Positions 11,572 to 23,603 of a stretch of DNA of 64,000 bases are shown piece after piece (the stretch's first letter is position 1; each line of letters opens with the position of its first letter). Source of the DNA: Stomorhina lunata (lineage: Eukaryota > Arthropoda > Insecta > Diptera > Rhiniidae); the NCBI GenBank assembly GCA_933228675.1, contig OW121742.1, positions 123,853,983 to 123,917,982 on the forward strand, read 5' to 3'. The position numbers and the translations under genes were made by a program. The notes under the pieces were generated by a model, which was not told where the DNA came from, made no database searches, and worked only from the letters and a program-made list of their open reading frames with translations.

Positions 11572-12165
11572 GTAAGTTTCAATAAAAATAAGTCAAATAT
11601 AAAAAATTAAGTCAAACAAAATAAAATTAAGTGTTTTCAATAAAAATATAAAAAAAATGAAAAAAAAAATATATTTCAAGTGTTTTAAAAAAGGATTTGC
11701 AATAATTCAAAAATTATAAAAACGTTGTAGATCTAATAATCTAGAAAAATTTTTAACAAATATAACAAAAATCATAAAATCTTATAAATCAAAAAAAAAA
11801 AAAAAAAAGTTGTATAATTAAGTACAAAAATTAACAAAATATCTCTAATTTGAATTCATTGAGAATAAAGTGCAATTAAATCAAGTAAAAACTGTCTCGT
11901 TTAAGTAATTATAAAATAACAATCATTAGAAATGTAGTGCAATACTGTCTGCTGTAAGACAACTTATTAAAACAAAGCAAAAAAGTGCAAATAAAAAAAC
12001 TGAATAAAATCTAGTGCAATACTTTTTTTTTAAAACCTTAAAAAAATTCTAAATATATTCAATAAATATTCTAAAAATATAAAATATTAAACGGAAAAAG
12101 TAACAAAAAATCAAATAATAAAACAAAAATATTAAAAAGTGTTTAATAAAAAAATTCGAAAAAAA
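11572..12165 (+). other. Putative start of long intron, A-rich
   Basis: If the preceding exon is real, this is the first part of its intron. It is very A-rich, with runs such as the one near 11,791-11,808 and repeated aagtgcaataaa/agtgcaatac words at about 11,868, 11,937 and 12,013. No coding or RNA feature found. Confidence 0.35.
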
Positions 12166-12167
12166 AG

Positions 12168-12205
12168 TCACGACCTAAGCCCGACTCGAACTCGAGACCT
12201 TCAAC
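12168..12205 (-). repeat. tRNA-like B-box fragment (possible SINE remnant)
   Basis: On the minus strand this short GC-rich patch reads ggtctcgagttcgagtcggg, close to the Pol III B-box GGTTCGANTCC, and is followed about 20 bases later by a run of eight T, a possible Pol III terminator. The T-stem does not pair well and no A-box or acceptor stem is visible upstream. It is therefore not an intact tRNA gene; a decayed tRNA-derived SINE or tRNA fragment is the most I would suggest. Confidence 0.3.
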
Positions 12206-12273
12206 ATAAATATTGGTTCAAATAAAATTAATTATTAAATTTTTTTTTTCAAAAATTTTGACACATTTAACAT

Positions 12274-12495
12274 TTAATAAAAAAGTTTTACTGTAGTGTA
12301 TTGCACTAAGATTCCAATTTATTACAATTATTTATTATTGTAATAAAAAGTTTTTTAAAAAAAAACGAAAAATGTTGGTAGGGAAAAGCTACATTTTTCG
12401 GTTTTATCAAACAATTATTTATTACCTTAATAAATAATTGTAATAAATTGGGATCTTAGTGTAATATACTACAGTAAAATTTTTAATAAAACTAA
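12274..12495. mobile_element. ~220-bp foldback / MITE-like element
   Basis: The left arm (about 12,274-12,336, containing actgtagtgtattgcactaa) and right arm (about 12,429-12,495, containing ttagtgtaatatactacagt) are inverted copies over about 60 bp with about five differences. A second nested hairpin is formed by cgaaaaatgt (12,366-12,375) and acatttttcg (12,391-12,400). No ORF. The right arm recurs at 57,442-57,500, so the sequence is a dispersed family. Target-site duplications could not be defined in the A/T flanks. The class is unknown. Confidence 0.65.
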
Positions 12496-12699
12496 AATTA
12501 CATTAAACGAAAAAAAAGCTATAAAAAAGCACACAAAAATTTAACAGAGACCTCAAAGAATGATAAATAAAAATATCATAAACAAGCCACAACCCAATAA
12601 AAATCTAAACCCATAAAATCTAAACAGTTAGAATAATCACAAAATTCAAGAACTTTACTAACTATAGTCCTACAAAAAGATTTAAAAAAGGTTTTAGGT

Positions 12700-15050
12700 T
12701 AAGCCCCAACATAGGCAACAAAATATTTATATTCAAAAGACCAAAAATATTATATTTTAAAAATTTTATAAATAATCTAAAAAATACATGAACAACTAAA
12801 TTATTTTGCTTTGATACAGGCAATATTTATTTACTTTGAAAATCACAAGTTCAACAAAATTGATTTTTGCATCAATTTTCATTATTCAAAAACAAATCAA
12901 AAAAAATCTTCAAGAAAAAAAAAATTATGTAGAACCTAATTATAAAACTAAATTTTTACGGCCTAAGACAGGCAACAAATAATTTGTATAAGAACGCCTT
13001 AAAATATGCTAACTCTTAAAGTCTTAAACGGAAGCTAAATTATTTTGCAACATTTACCTTAAAACTTACGAGTATAACCAAATCAATTTTTAAATAAATT
13101 TTCATTAATTAAAAACAATTTGGAACAAATTCTTCAATACAAAAAAAATATATAAAATTTTCTTTGCTTGTTAAAAATTTGTTTAACTAAATTTTTCAAT
13201 AAAAAATTATTTTTCCAGGTTTTGTAAAACCTAATTATCAAGACTTTCATTTTAACGCCTTAAAACAGGCAACAAATAATATGTATTAAAACTCCTCAAA
13301 AAAATGCTAACTCTTAAAGTTTTAAAGAGAATCAAACTAAAATTACCCATGACAAAAAAGCTTTAAGGAATTTTCTTGGTTCACAAAGAATTACTTAAAT
13401 CCTTATGAGCTCAATATAATCAAATTTAAGAAACATTTTGATTACCCAAATTTTAAAACAAAATAAATATTCTTCAATACAAACATTTTTTAAAGAGTTT
13501 TTTGTTTGACAATAATTTATGTAAGGCCTCAGTTTCTCAATGAAATCTATATTAAAGTTATTCTAAAATTTTACTTTAATACTACACTTTTTCGCCTTAA
13601 AATAGGCAACAAATAATTTATACTAAAACGATTACAAAATTAAATTACCTATACAGGAGAAAAATTCTTAAAAACGTTTCCGTTTCACAAAGATTTAGTT
13701 AAAGCTCATTATTTCAATAAAATCGATTTAAAAAAAATTCCTCAAACAAAGCAATTTAGAAAACCTTTTTTTTTTTTTGTTAACAATTTCTGTAACCCTT
13801 TAGCTTTTCAATAAAATCCATTTTTAAGGTTTTCATAAAATTTAGTAACAAAACTATATCATTACGCCTTAGAACATGCAACAAATATTTTTATTTAAAC
13901 GCCTAATAATATGCTACCAAAAAAGCTAAGGCCTTAAGCTTTTTAATTTATTATTTTTTAAGTAATAAAAAAGTAAATTTTTACTGCTTAAAATGGTCAG
14001 CAAATATTTTTTATTGAAATAAAAATATGTAGAGCCTTCTTTATTTGTTTGTTACGAATTTCTATAACCCTTTCGCTTTTCAATAAAATTCATTTTTAAA
14101 GTTTTCAAAAAACTTAATAACAAAACTATATTATTACACCTTAGAACAAGCAATAAATACTTTTCATTTCGAAGCCTAATAATATGCTACCAAAAAAATT
14201 CTAAAGAATTATAAGCTTTTAATAAATTATAAGTTTTTGTGAGATTTGATTGTAAAATTAATTTATTACGCCTGAAAGTGGTCTACAAAAAAATTTTATT
14301 GCAACCCCTAAAAATATGCTATTTGTGAATGTTTTCAAAATTATCATCATAAATATACCAAAACAAAAAAGTTCTCAAGAAAGCGATTTTTCATAAAAAT
14401 GTTATTAAATCCTCACATTAAAAAAAATCGATTATAGAAGGATCCTCAAAAATTAGTTATAAAACGCCCTTATTACTTATTCTTAGCATATGCAAAACAT
14501 TTTTCAAATTACTTTAAGAAATTTTGTATGTAAAAATTAAAGTAAAGTGTTAAAAAAAAATATCCTTCAAATATTCTTTAGATTTTTTAAATACCCAAGT
14601 CCTTCTTAGTGCTTTAGCCTTTCAAAATAATTATTCAAATAAATCATTTTACTTTTTAGAAAATTGTAAAAAATTATTTGGAAGAATTATATATTAGTAT
14701 TTTTTTAAAGGCTTTAAAACACGTTAGATCATTTCTTAAAGTAGGACCAAACATTTTTACAAAAGGCCTGAAATTTAATTTTTGAAAAAATTCAATACTT
14801 TCAAAATAAAAAAAGGCCGAACATATGTTAACAAAAATTCTTATTAAGAAGCCGAAATGTATGCTACTAAAAATATTAAAGGGCAAAAAATTATGTATAA
14901 AGAAAATATGAATCCAAAAAAGATTATGCAAAAATAATGTGCAAAGAAAATTTGGATCCAAAAAAAGAAAAAAAAAATTTCTTTAAATTCTTTTTGAAAG
15001 AATTTGTATTACGCCCAAAAATATGCAACAAAACTCGATTTTATCGAAAA
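12700..15050 (+). repeat. ~275-330 bp degenerate tandem family with gcc-ttaaaataggcaac marker
   Basis: A marker close to cgccttaaaataggcaacaa recurs in one orientation at about 12,959, 13,256, 13,593, 13,863 and 14,135. It is often followed about 35 bases later by a second copy of the form cgcctaaaaatatgctaa (12,996, 13,897, 14,181, 14,308). The interval around 13,778-13,890 is matched by 14,052-14,165 (shared ctataaccctttcgctttt-like text), a shift of about 274 bp. Copies are old and A/T-drifted. Both markers resemble the dispersed 13-mer CCTAAAAGTATGC. An ORF at 14,937-15,167 is A/T-biased chance. Confidence 0.65.
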
Positions 15051-15300
15051 ACATTATTATTTGTGAAGAAATTATGTCAAATCTTGAGGTTTGACAAAAA
15101 CCTTTTACAAATTCTTAAGAAAATTTTAAATATCCTTTTCGCAGAAATATTTTATTCTTATAAATAATAGGGTAAAAAAATTCTGCAAATTTGAGATTTA
15201 TAAACATGAAAATATTAATAATATTGCTAAAAATAATTTATATAAATAGAAATTTTAATTAAAATATAAATTAAAAGCACAAAAATTTAATAACATTCGA

Positions 15301-15860
15301 AAAAAGGATATAAGACAAAGTTCTACTACATCGAACATATTATCTTCAAATTTTGTATTCACATTATACAGATTTTTCTACTAATTGTAAAAGACAAAAA
15401 TCATAAAATTTTCAAAAATAACACACCAAAAAATTTCCTTAAGACAAAATTTTTGTCATATGAAAAATATATCACAATTTTCTAGCTTCGGATATCAATA
15501 AAACATAAATAAATTTAAAATTTTCTACTATTACAAAAAAAGGATATATGACAAACTTTTGTTATATAAGACTTAAGGATTTCAAATTTGATGTAAATGT
15601 TTATTAAATGTTTCTACATTATGTAGCATTAAAACTTATCTAAATTTCTAACTCATATCAAGAACATTTATTAAAAATTTTCAATACATCAAAAAATGAT
15701 TTAAGAGATTTAAGGCGATAATAAAATTTTCATATTTAAATCAAGGATACATGGTAAACTTTTATTGTATACGACCTAGAGATTTCAAATTTGGTTTATA
15801 ATTCAATCAGACTTAAGTACAAATTGTACAATCGCAAAAAAATGTACTTTGCATAATTTA
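15301..15860 (+). repeat. GGATATATG repeat family, block 1a (plus)
   Basis: Three diverged units start at about 15,301, 15,540 and 15,743. Shared text begins aaaaaggatatatgacaaac, then atataagacttaaggattt and caaatttg, followed by a caaattgta word at about +85 to +100. No coding potential. Confidence 0.75.
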
Positions 15861-17500
15861 GTTTAAATGTTCTCTAATTCTAAATCAAGTTCCAGAATTT
15901 TAAACATATTTTTAAAAACCTTTTATCATTTTTTATTTAAAAATTAAACAATAATTTACCTAATTCCTTTTAATACACAGATTTTCTTTCTTTCGTTTTA
16001 TCCCCCAATTTATGCTTTACATTTTTTCTCAATTTCCCCCTTTTCAACAAAAACCTTGGATTTTTAAATATGTATTACTTTTTTTTTGAGCTTTACAAGT
16101 TATTTTTCCATAAATTTACTTGCTTTGAAATAAATCCTTTTTGTGTGTGTATTTAATTACATGCGCTACATAATCAAAATCCTTCATATTTTTTAATACA
16201 AAAGATAGGGAGCAAAAAAATATATAAATACGATAACAAAAAAGTAATTTTTAATTAAACTCTAATCACTAAAGCAAAGAAAATATAATGTAATAAATTT
16301 CAAAAACATAAAAAGAGAAAAAAATGTAACATGAAATAAAAATATTAACAAGAAAAAAAGCTAATATTATTACTCTTATATTATATTTCAGAATATAATA
16401 TTTAATTAAAAAATCTACTTTGTGATTAATTTTTCATATTTTTTTTCTTGACTGGCTTCCAAGCACTTGACCTAAACCCTTTTTTCAGGTTTGTGAGAAA
16501 ATATAAATTATAATTTTCTTTACCAAAAGGAAAAAAAAAAGAAAAAAAATTAAGCAGAAACTAAGGTTGATAAAAAGAAATAAAGTATACTTTAAGGCGT
16601 AATACCTTGAATAAAATAATTACCAGGTTAAATCAAAATGAAGACATAAATTCTTAACTTCTTTCCAAAAATCCTTAAGACTCATGTGTTTTCAGGCTTT
16701 TAAATTATAATAAAGAAAAAAATATCTAAATGATTATTTTTATGATTTCCGTGTTAATCCCTTAGTTTAACAATATTTATAGCCTACTTTTAGGCTGTAA
16801 AAAATACAATATAATAATCATATGCATATGTGTTCATTTGAGACATTTAACACTTATGACCCCTTACTTTTCACAACGACTAAGAGTCTGTCTGCCTTTC
16901 TGTATATGTCCGTCCTTTTTGTATTTCTATATAGAGTAGCAAAAAGTAATTTCTTAAAGCTTTTATTACTCTGCGTTTATGTGTGTGAGTATGACTTTAT
17001 TTTAAAATTTACATAAATTTTCTTAATATTACTTAAAATTTACACATAACACATACTTGCCATCTCTTGTCATACGGACACACTTCTCTGTTCGAACTCA
17101 CATACACACTTCAACTAAGCCCAGTGTCTTTTTTTCTTCTTCATAAAGCTTCTTGAAAAAAAAAACATCCATAAAGTATGCAATTAAATTTTCACTTAAA
17201 CGATTATCATATAAATCCCATACAGCTTACATTTTACTCTTACATTCATTCACTCATTCATGCACACACAGCACAGACATACTCAAAAAATATATTTACA
17301 CATGCTTACACCACTACTCTGACAACAACAAGCAACATGTAAGAGCAAAAAATAGGTATAGAGAAAAGAAATTAAAGGTTAAGGGAAAAAGGAAATTTCA
17401 TAATTTAAAGGAAAAAATAATAACAAAATTAAAAATTCCAAGAAAACTTGATTGTTAAACTAACAATTTTCAGAAAATGTAAGAAAACTGAAAAAAAATG
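15861..17500. other. AT-rich non-coding stretch, no gene seen
   Basis: Only A/T-biased chance ORFs (64 codons at 16,822-17,016; 101 codons at 17,153-17,458 plus, rich in Lys). Two acceptor-like words, cttttttcaggtttgtgag at 16,478-16,496 and others, lack a proper donor and are not ratchet points. CA-rich tracts lie near 17,040-17,110 and 17,240-17,280. Confidence 0.5.
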
Positions 17501-19170
17501 TACACTTCTCAAAAAGGATATATGGTCAACTTTCGCAATATTCGATGTATCCTCTTCAAATTTAGTAAATACAGTAACTAGACTATCCTTGAAATTGTGG
17601 TAGAAAAATATTTTTAAATTCTCAAGGATACTAATACAAAACTGCAAATTGTATACAAATTTTATAAAAAAAAAGTTATGAATATTAAAATAAGTTAAGA
17701 TATTTTCAATTTCAAAGCAAGGGCCACCAGAAATTGTTATAAAAACTAAAAATTTTTATGATTCTAAAAAAAGGATATATTGAGAACTTTCGCTAGGTTT
17801 AGTACATCAACTTTAAATTCGGTACAAACATTACCTATAAATTTCATCAAATTGTATTGAAAAAATTTTACAAAATTTCCATAAATTTGTAAGGATAAGG
17901 TTAAGGAAAAAAGTAAGTTTCAGTTTTTTATTAAAAAAACTGTACTAAGATCCAGAAAAAATATTAAAACTAAAAAGAAAACTAGATTTACAAGCCAAAA
18001 GCTTTTATGAACTTTTTTAAAAACAAAAAATCCACTTTAAAGGATATATGACAAACTTTCGCTATATCTAACACATTGGCCTTAAATAAATATATTTTTT
18101 TTTTAATTTTGCATAATTTTTCAAGGATACATAAACAGTTAACAAATTAATTGAATCCAAAACTTGTGGCAAAAAATTTTTATTAAATTTACAAAATTTC
18201 ACTAAATTAACAAAATTTTACTAAAATAACAAAATTTTTAAAGCATAAGCAATTTACCAACAAACTTATTGAATCTAATATCATTTCATAATTTTCAAGC
18301 TTTAATCATTGTTAAAAAAATCAAAAATTTTAAACGTGTTTAAAAAGGATATAAGGAATATTTTTGCTATCTAAGACATAAGGATTTAATTTTTGGAGTA
18401 TTTGGTAGCAAGTCTTTTCTATAAATTGTGGTTTACAAAATTCAAACATTTCTTAATTTTTTCAAGGATATTAATAAAATATTCAGTAAATCAAAAAAAA
18501 AACACAAATGCAAATCGACATTTTATCTTCAGAATTATTATTAATTAAAAATTATGACAAATAATTAAAATTGGTTGAAATTAAAAAAAAAAGGATATAT
18601 GGTGAAGTTTTGTTGTAAGAGTCTTCGAGTTTGGAAATTTAGTTTATATATTACTTATATTTTTCTAGAAACTGTAGTATAAAAATTTTTCAAAATTGTT
18701 ATTAATTTTCAAGGATATCTATGAAATTTTTTGGAAAATATAAATAAATTTGGATGAAAAATTAATATTTAGATCCTAATACGAAAATGAAGTCAAAAAG
18801 GGTTACAATTTTTAAATATTTGCTTAGGATAAAATAAAAGATATATGACAAACTTTTGTTATATAGGAGCTAGAAATCTCAGATTTTGAAAGTGAAATAC
18901 TTAGACGATTTTGAAAATTGTGGCCTCCAAAATTTTAAAAATTTGTATTATTTTTTCAAGATATTAACATAATTTTTAAATATAAACATATAAATATAAA
19001 TATTAAAATAATTTTTAAATATAAACATTTCATATAAAAATTAAAGATTATTATTTATGAATTTAGTTTTTCCCTTTAAGTTTAAAAAAAGGATATGTGT
19101 TAAACTTTTTGTAAATGAAAACTAGAGATTTGAATTTTGGTTTATGCATATGGGTAGCTCTAAGACAAAT
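17501..19170 (+). repeat. GGATATATG repeat family, block 1b (plus), ~7 units
   Basis: Units begin at about 17,511, 17,769, 18,039, 18,343, 18,589, 18,835 and 19,083, giving a mean spacing near 260 bp, all in plus orientation. Each starts aaa(aa)ggatatatg followed by nnaaacttt, has a c(a)aatttgg-like word at about +45 and usually an aaattgt-g/tag word near +85, and carries atcctt or aaggata in its second half. The units are diverged well beyond recent satellite DNA. No ORF. Confidence 0.85.
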
Positions 19171-21420
19171 TGTAGAATAGAAAAAAATTGATTTATTATG
19201 TTTTAACTAAAAAAATATATTATTTTTTATTTATTATCAATTTTTTTGATTTCATTTTCTTTTTTTTAATTTTTTTTTTTTCAAATTATTTGAAAAATTG
19301 TATTTCAACAGAAATAAAATCTTTCCCTTAGCCTCATTTTTATGTTGTCTTTACTTTTTTATTAAAGTAAAAATGTGTTTGCATTTAAATTAAAAAACAC
19401 ATTTTTCTTATGAGTTCATACACACACACGCAGGACAGACGACCAGCAGACAGACAGACTTATACAAGGTTTTATATTTACTTAAACTTAAACATTTGTA
19501 CATTTACATGTGTGTATGTATGATAAATCTATAAAATGAAAATCCTTATATGTTTTACAAACTGACAATGATGATAATGTAGCCAAAGACTTGGTAATGG
19601 TAAGCCTTATCTGTTTCGGAGCAGAAAAATTATTTGTCTTTGGGAAACAATAACGATTTTGCAAAATTTTCAAATGGATTTTAAAGACTTGTTGTCCATT
19701 CATTCATTTACTTAGGGTGAGGGAGAGGAAGGAAGGCACCTTAATTTACAAGATAACAAACATTAAAGGTAACAACAAGGACAATAATAACAATAATAAA
19801 AGCAACAACAATGTGCCTTAAACAACAAACTAAAATGGTTGGTCAGTCAGTGTGTGAGTCAGTCTATGAATAAGAAGAGTAAGTGGTAAAATTTGAATAG
19901 AATATAATATGGTCAAGTCTGAGGTTTTCATTTCTAAAGCCAAGTCTGTATGTATGAGTTTATAAAGCAATAAGTTTTAGTATTTGTTCAAGGTTTACAA
20001 ATGTATGTGTGTGTAGAATCTTAGAGTATTAGTGAATATTTGCTTATGTTAATTGCCATTGAATTGTATCTAATATATACTTATATATTTGTGAATATAC
20101 AAATCTGTTGTGAAGTTTGTAAGCATTAAAATGCAAAACGTATTGTTATGCCTAGTCTTTGGTATAAGGTTAACATTTTAATAATACCTCATTTAGTTTT
20201 GTATAAAAGGATATGTAGAGCCTTGTTTGAATACTCAAGGTGTTTCAATGCATATATTCCTTTATTATATCAACTCAAAAACATACAATATTACCTCAAA
20301 AACCACTAAGGCTATATTATATAATTGCTGCTTTTAGAAAATTTAACAATTGTAAGGGAACCTAAAAGTATGCTATAGTTTCTCATTAAGTCTAATACAA
20401 ATTAAACTTAAGATATTTCAGTAGAAAAGTCTTAAAACTTCTTCCAGAAAATTATCAAAGCAAAGTTCTAGCTCATACTTGGATAAAACTTACATTTCCC
20501 TACTACAATTTCTCCCCCCGAAAACCCCTATCTTTTCATCTTTATCATCATCAAATATTTCATTTTAATAAAGACCTTTTAAAAGCCGGCTTAACAGCAA
20601 GGAGCCCTTTTACATTAATGCCACAAACTGAACATTATTGTAGTCTATCATTTGTATGTAAAACCAAGGAAAAAGCCAAAGTAAACACACAAAAATCCCA
20701 TTGTTGGAATTAAAAAATATGAAAAATAAACCCAGTCCCTTGGAATGGAAACACGAAAAAACTAACAGAAAACCATCAGAAAACGTGCCTGTACATTATT
20801 AGCAAACTTAATAATTTTTAATTGATACATTAAATAAAATGTAAACAAACAGACAGACAGACAAGAGTAATTTATAGAGTACTCTGGAACCCATCATATA
20901 AATCTAAAAGTAAACATTTTCTACAAACAGGGCAATTGCTTTATGTTTACAACCTTATTGGGATTTGTTGGAAAATTTAAACAAAATAAACTTTTAGTGT
21001 TTTAGCATAAAATTTTGTTTAATAATAAATATGTTAATTTAAAATAAATAAAAAGAGGAAAAATATTCGAAAACGCCTAAAAGTAGGCTTTAGAAAAATA
21101 TGAAATATATAATTTAGTCTATTTCCCAACAAATCCCTTTTTAGATCATAGAAATAAAAGTTTATACAGCCTAAAAGCGGCATTTACAAAATTATGTTTC
21201 TGCATAAAATATTCAGCCTAAAAGTAGGCTTTAGAAAATATATTTTTAGCCTAAAGTGTGATCTGGCATAAAATTTGAAACAATTTAATAACAAAAGTAT
21301 AAATTTTCTGCTAAAAATGATTAAAATTTATAGAAAAATAAAGTAGGAATACAAAAAAATTATTAAAAAATATCCTTGAACGGTTTTAAAAATTTTAAAA
21401 AATTCCTATAAAACAGTTTA
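19171..21420. other. AT-rich non-coding stretch with microsatellites and one exact 13-mer
   Basis: No gene found. It contains a cagacagacagac tract (19,441-19,460 and about 20,850-20,863), ACAACA-rich DNA (19,760-19,830), one exact CCTAAAAGTATGC (20,361-20,373) and the variants gcctaaaagtaggc at about 21,077 and 21,210. The region separates plus-oriented from minus-oriented GGATATATG blocks. Confidence 0.5.
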
Positions 21421-21429
21421 TAGAATAGT

Positions 21430-22110
21430 TCCAATATTATTTACTCTCAATTTTAGATTTCTAGGTCTCATATAACAAAACTAACCCATATATCCTTTTT
21501 GTAAATTTTATAAAAAAAAATGTCATTTAATTTAATAAATTACTTCTTCTTGATATTTATAATTATCCTTGAAAAGGACAAATTATTTTTTATAATTTGT
21601 ATACTACAATTTATAAAATATTTTACAGATTTTATACTTTAAATCTCAATTTTCTAAGTCTTATATAAAAAAACTTTTCCATATATCCTTTTTGTAATTT
21701 TCATTTTTTGTATAATTTTTTTTACTTTGTAATATAGAAAATGTAAGAAAATCATATTCCATATGTTAAATAAATACCTTTTTTATGCTTTAGAAAATTT
21801 TTGAAATTATTATTGAACAGGATTAAGAATTTTAAAAGATGTATTTACAACAATTTGTATAAAAATCTAAAAAATGTATATACCAAAGCTTTAATTTCTA
21901 GGTCTTATATAAGAAAACTTAACCTTATATCCTTTTTTTACGTTAACCCAATATTAACTTTTTTATAAAAATTTTTATCAATAATATTAATAAGAATCTC
22001 TTTCTGTACTTTTTATTAATATTTCAAGCTTGACATTTTTTTTATAAATACCCTTGAACAGAAGAAAATTAAGAAAATTATTTAATTTGTCTCAATTTTA
22101 CAAATTTCTT
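21430..22110 (-). repeat. GGATATATG repeat family, block 2a (minus), 3 units
   Basis: Three units in reverse orientation, recognised by catatatcctttttgtaa-type words at about 21,486, 21,690 and 21,923, each preceded by rc-type text such as ctaggtcttatataa and acaatttgta. Spacing is about 205-235 bp. This is the first block on the opposite strand to the 15-19 kb blocks. Confidence 0.8.
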
Positions 22111-23520
22111 AAATATTTTCTTACGAAATCCTTTAAATATTTTCATATACCCTATACTTCCACTCAACTCACCTTTTCTTAAACATTATTTGCTTTACTT
22201 CTTTTATTTACCTAGCTTTTCTTTTTAGCCCATGTCTTTTTTTTCGAGCACTTAATGTCTATATACAAAACTCTTAAAAGTATACATTTGAAGTACATAC
22301 ATTTAAGCTTGATGGCATTTTTATAATAGTTAAATATAATTCTTTAGATTATATTAAAAAACAAAAAGAGAATACAAAAAAGAAATCATTTCTTGTCTAT
22401 TTTATCATTTCATAAAGACAACAAAACAAAAAACTGTTGCATATCCAAGCGGGATCTAGTCATTATTTTTTTATATTTTTTACAAATGACATAATGCTCA
22501 TTTCAGGTTTGTAAACATGGACAAGAGATTTTTTTGTTTGTATGTTTGCACAACATGAAGTCGTGCTATTGCCATGAATGCACTTTTTGAAAAGACAACT
22601 GGAAAAATATTGTTTAAATATTTGTTTAAGAAATTAAAAACAAAAGAAGAGATTTTGTGCCCAAAAAGAGGGGAAGAAGCCTTAAGGTAGCTGAGATAGG
22701 AAGAGGAGGTATAAAAGATAAAAGGAAAAAGAAGTTAAATGGATTAAATATAACTTTCTATGTGTTTAAGAAAAATACTGAAAAATTACGAATACTAAAG
22801 CATACAATTAGGCTTTTTAATTGCTTAAAAACTGAAGGCAAAACCAAAAAAAAATTAAAAAAGTTTTTAGGTAAATGTTATTTGATCATAAAACTTGTAT
22901 TAATAAACAAAAACTAAAGCATATTGTGAGTTGCTTAATATACATAAAAACTAAAGTATATCTTAGGGCATAAATATACATCAATTATTTAAAAAAAAAG
23001 TGAAAACCTTGGGAAGAAATTTAAATTTTTACAAATATTAGGTGTTTACTATAAAACGTATATTAATAAACAAACCCCCAGTACATTTTAATATGCTTGA
23101 ATTACATAAAAAGTAAAGTATATGTTAGGGCATACAAAACTTCGATTATTTAAAAATGCTGACATTTTTACAAGAAATTTTAATTTTCATGAGAAAATTA
23201 GTTTTAGTTAATAAATAATAAAGCGTATTTTCAAAAGTAAAGTAAAAAAAGTAAAGTAAAAAAAAAAACAATATCAAAATTAAATTTTTGGTAGATATTT
23301 GATTATATCTGAGAAAAAATTATTTAATGACTAAATAAAACTAAAAAGAATGATAATTTGATAACAAAACTAATAAAATTTAAATTAAATTAAAGCATCT
23401 ATTAAGGTGTTTGAATCATACAGAAACTAAAGCCTATGTTAAGGCATAAATTCATAAATTTTAAAGATTACTTAAAAAATCTACGTCATATTTTGAATCC
23501 TTTTGTTATGAAATGTTTAT
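22111..23520. other. AT-rich non-coding stretch, no gene seen
   Basis: No supported gene. A Lys/Arg-rich frame at 22,657-22,917 begins at GTG and reflects aaaag/gaaga tracts. Several actaaagcatat...ttaggg words (for example 22,915, 22,955, 23,110, 23,425) resemble degraded copies of the 13-mer on the minus strand. Confidence 0.5.
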
Positions 23521-23529
23521 TATTTCTTA

Positions 23530-23558
23530 AATTTTTCCTCATTTCTTTCCAGGTAAGT
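23530..23558 (+). other. Recursive-splicing ratchet point, ttccag|gtaagt
   Basis: A pyrimidine-rich tract (aatttttcctcatttctttcc) ends in CAG at 23,550-23,552 and is followed at once by GTAAGT (23,553-23,558), a perfect acceptor-donor juxtaposition. This is the form of zero-nucleotide exons that subdivide long Drosophila introns. I found no other equally good CAG|GTAAGT on either strand of the window. It lies 12.0 kb downstream of the candidate first exon, a typical scale for ratchet points. Use of the site is inferred from sequence only. Confidence 0.6.
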
Positions 23559-23597
23559 TTCCCTCATTCAAAAGAAGCTAACAGTCCCATCAAAGTC
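23553..23597 (+). CDS. 45-nt cryptic or cassette microexon behind the ratchet point
   Basis: After the acceptor at 23,552, 45 bases (15 codons, VSFPHSKEANSPIKV) run without a stop in phase 0 to a second donor, gtaagttttt at 23,598. The other two frames contain stops. Its length (a multiple of three), phase and composition (ccctcattc, agtcccatcaaagtc) differ from the flanking A/T DNA. In flies, ratchet points are often supported by short downstream cryptic exons that are defined and then removed; less often, as in Ubx mI and mII, such microexons are retained as cassettes. Both readings fit. The phase matches the donor after MHLNILPAAT at 11,571. The residues match no protein I recognise. Confidence 0.4.
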
Positions 23598-23603
23598 GTA
23601 AGT

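Noticed and set aside
12168..12205. Intact tRNA gene
   Set aside because: Only a B-box-like word is present; the T-stem does not pair, and there is no anticodon arm, A-box or acceptor stem.
17153..17458. 101-codon Lys/His-rich ORF, plus strand
   Set aside because: Composition mirrors A-rich DNA and CA microsatellites; no motif or splice support.
22500..22520. tttcaggtttgtaaac and similar cttttttcaggtttgtgag (16,478) as further ratchet points
   Set aside because: The bases after CAG are GTTTGT, not a GTAAGT/GTGAGT-type donor, so they are ordinary pyrimidine-AG words at most.
22657..22917. Basic N-terminus resembling a nuclear localisation signal (PKKRGRS)
   Set aside because: The frame starts at GTG, and the Lys/Arg content comes from aaaag/gaaga tracts.
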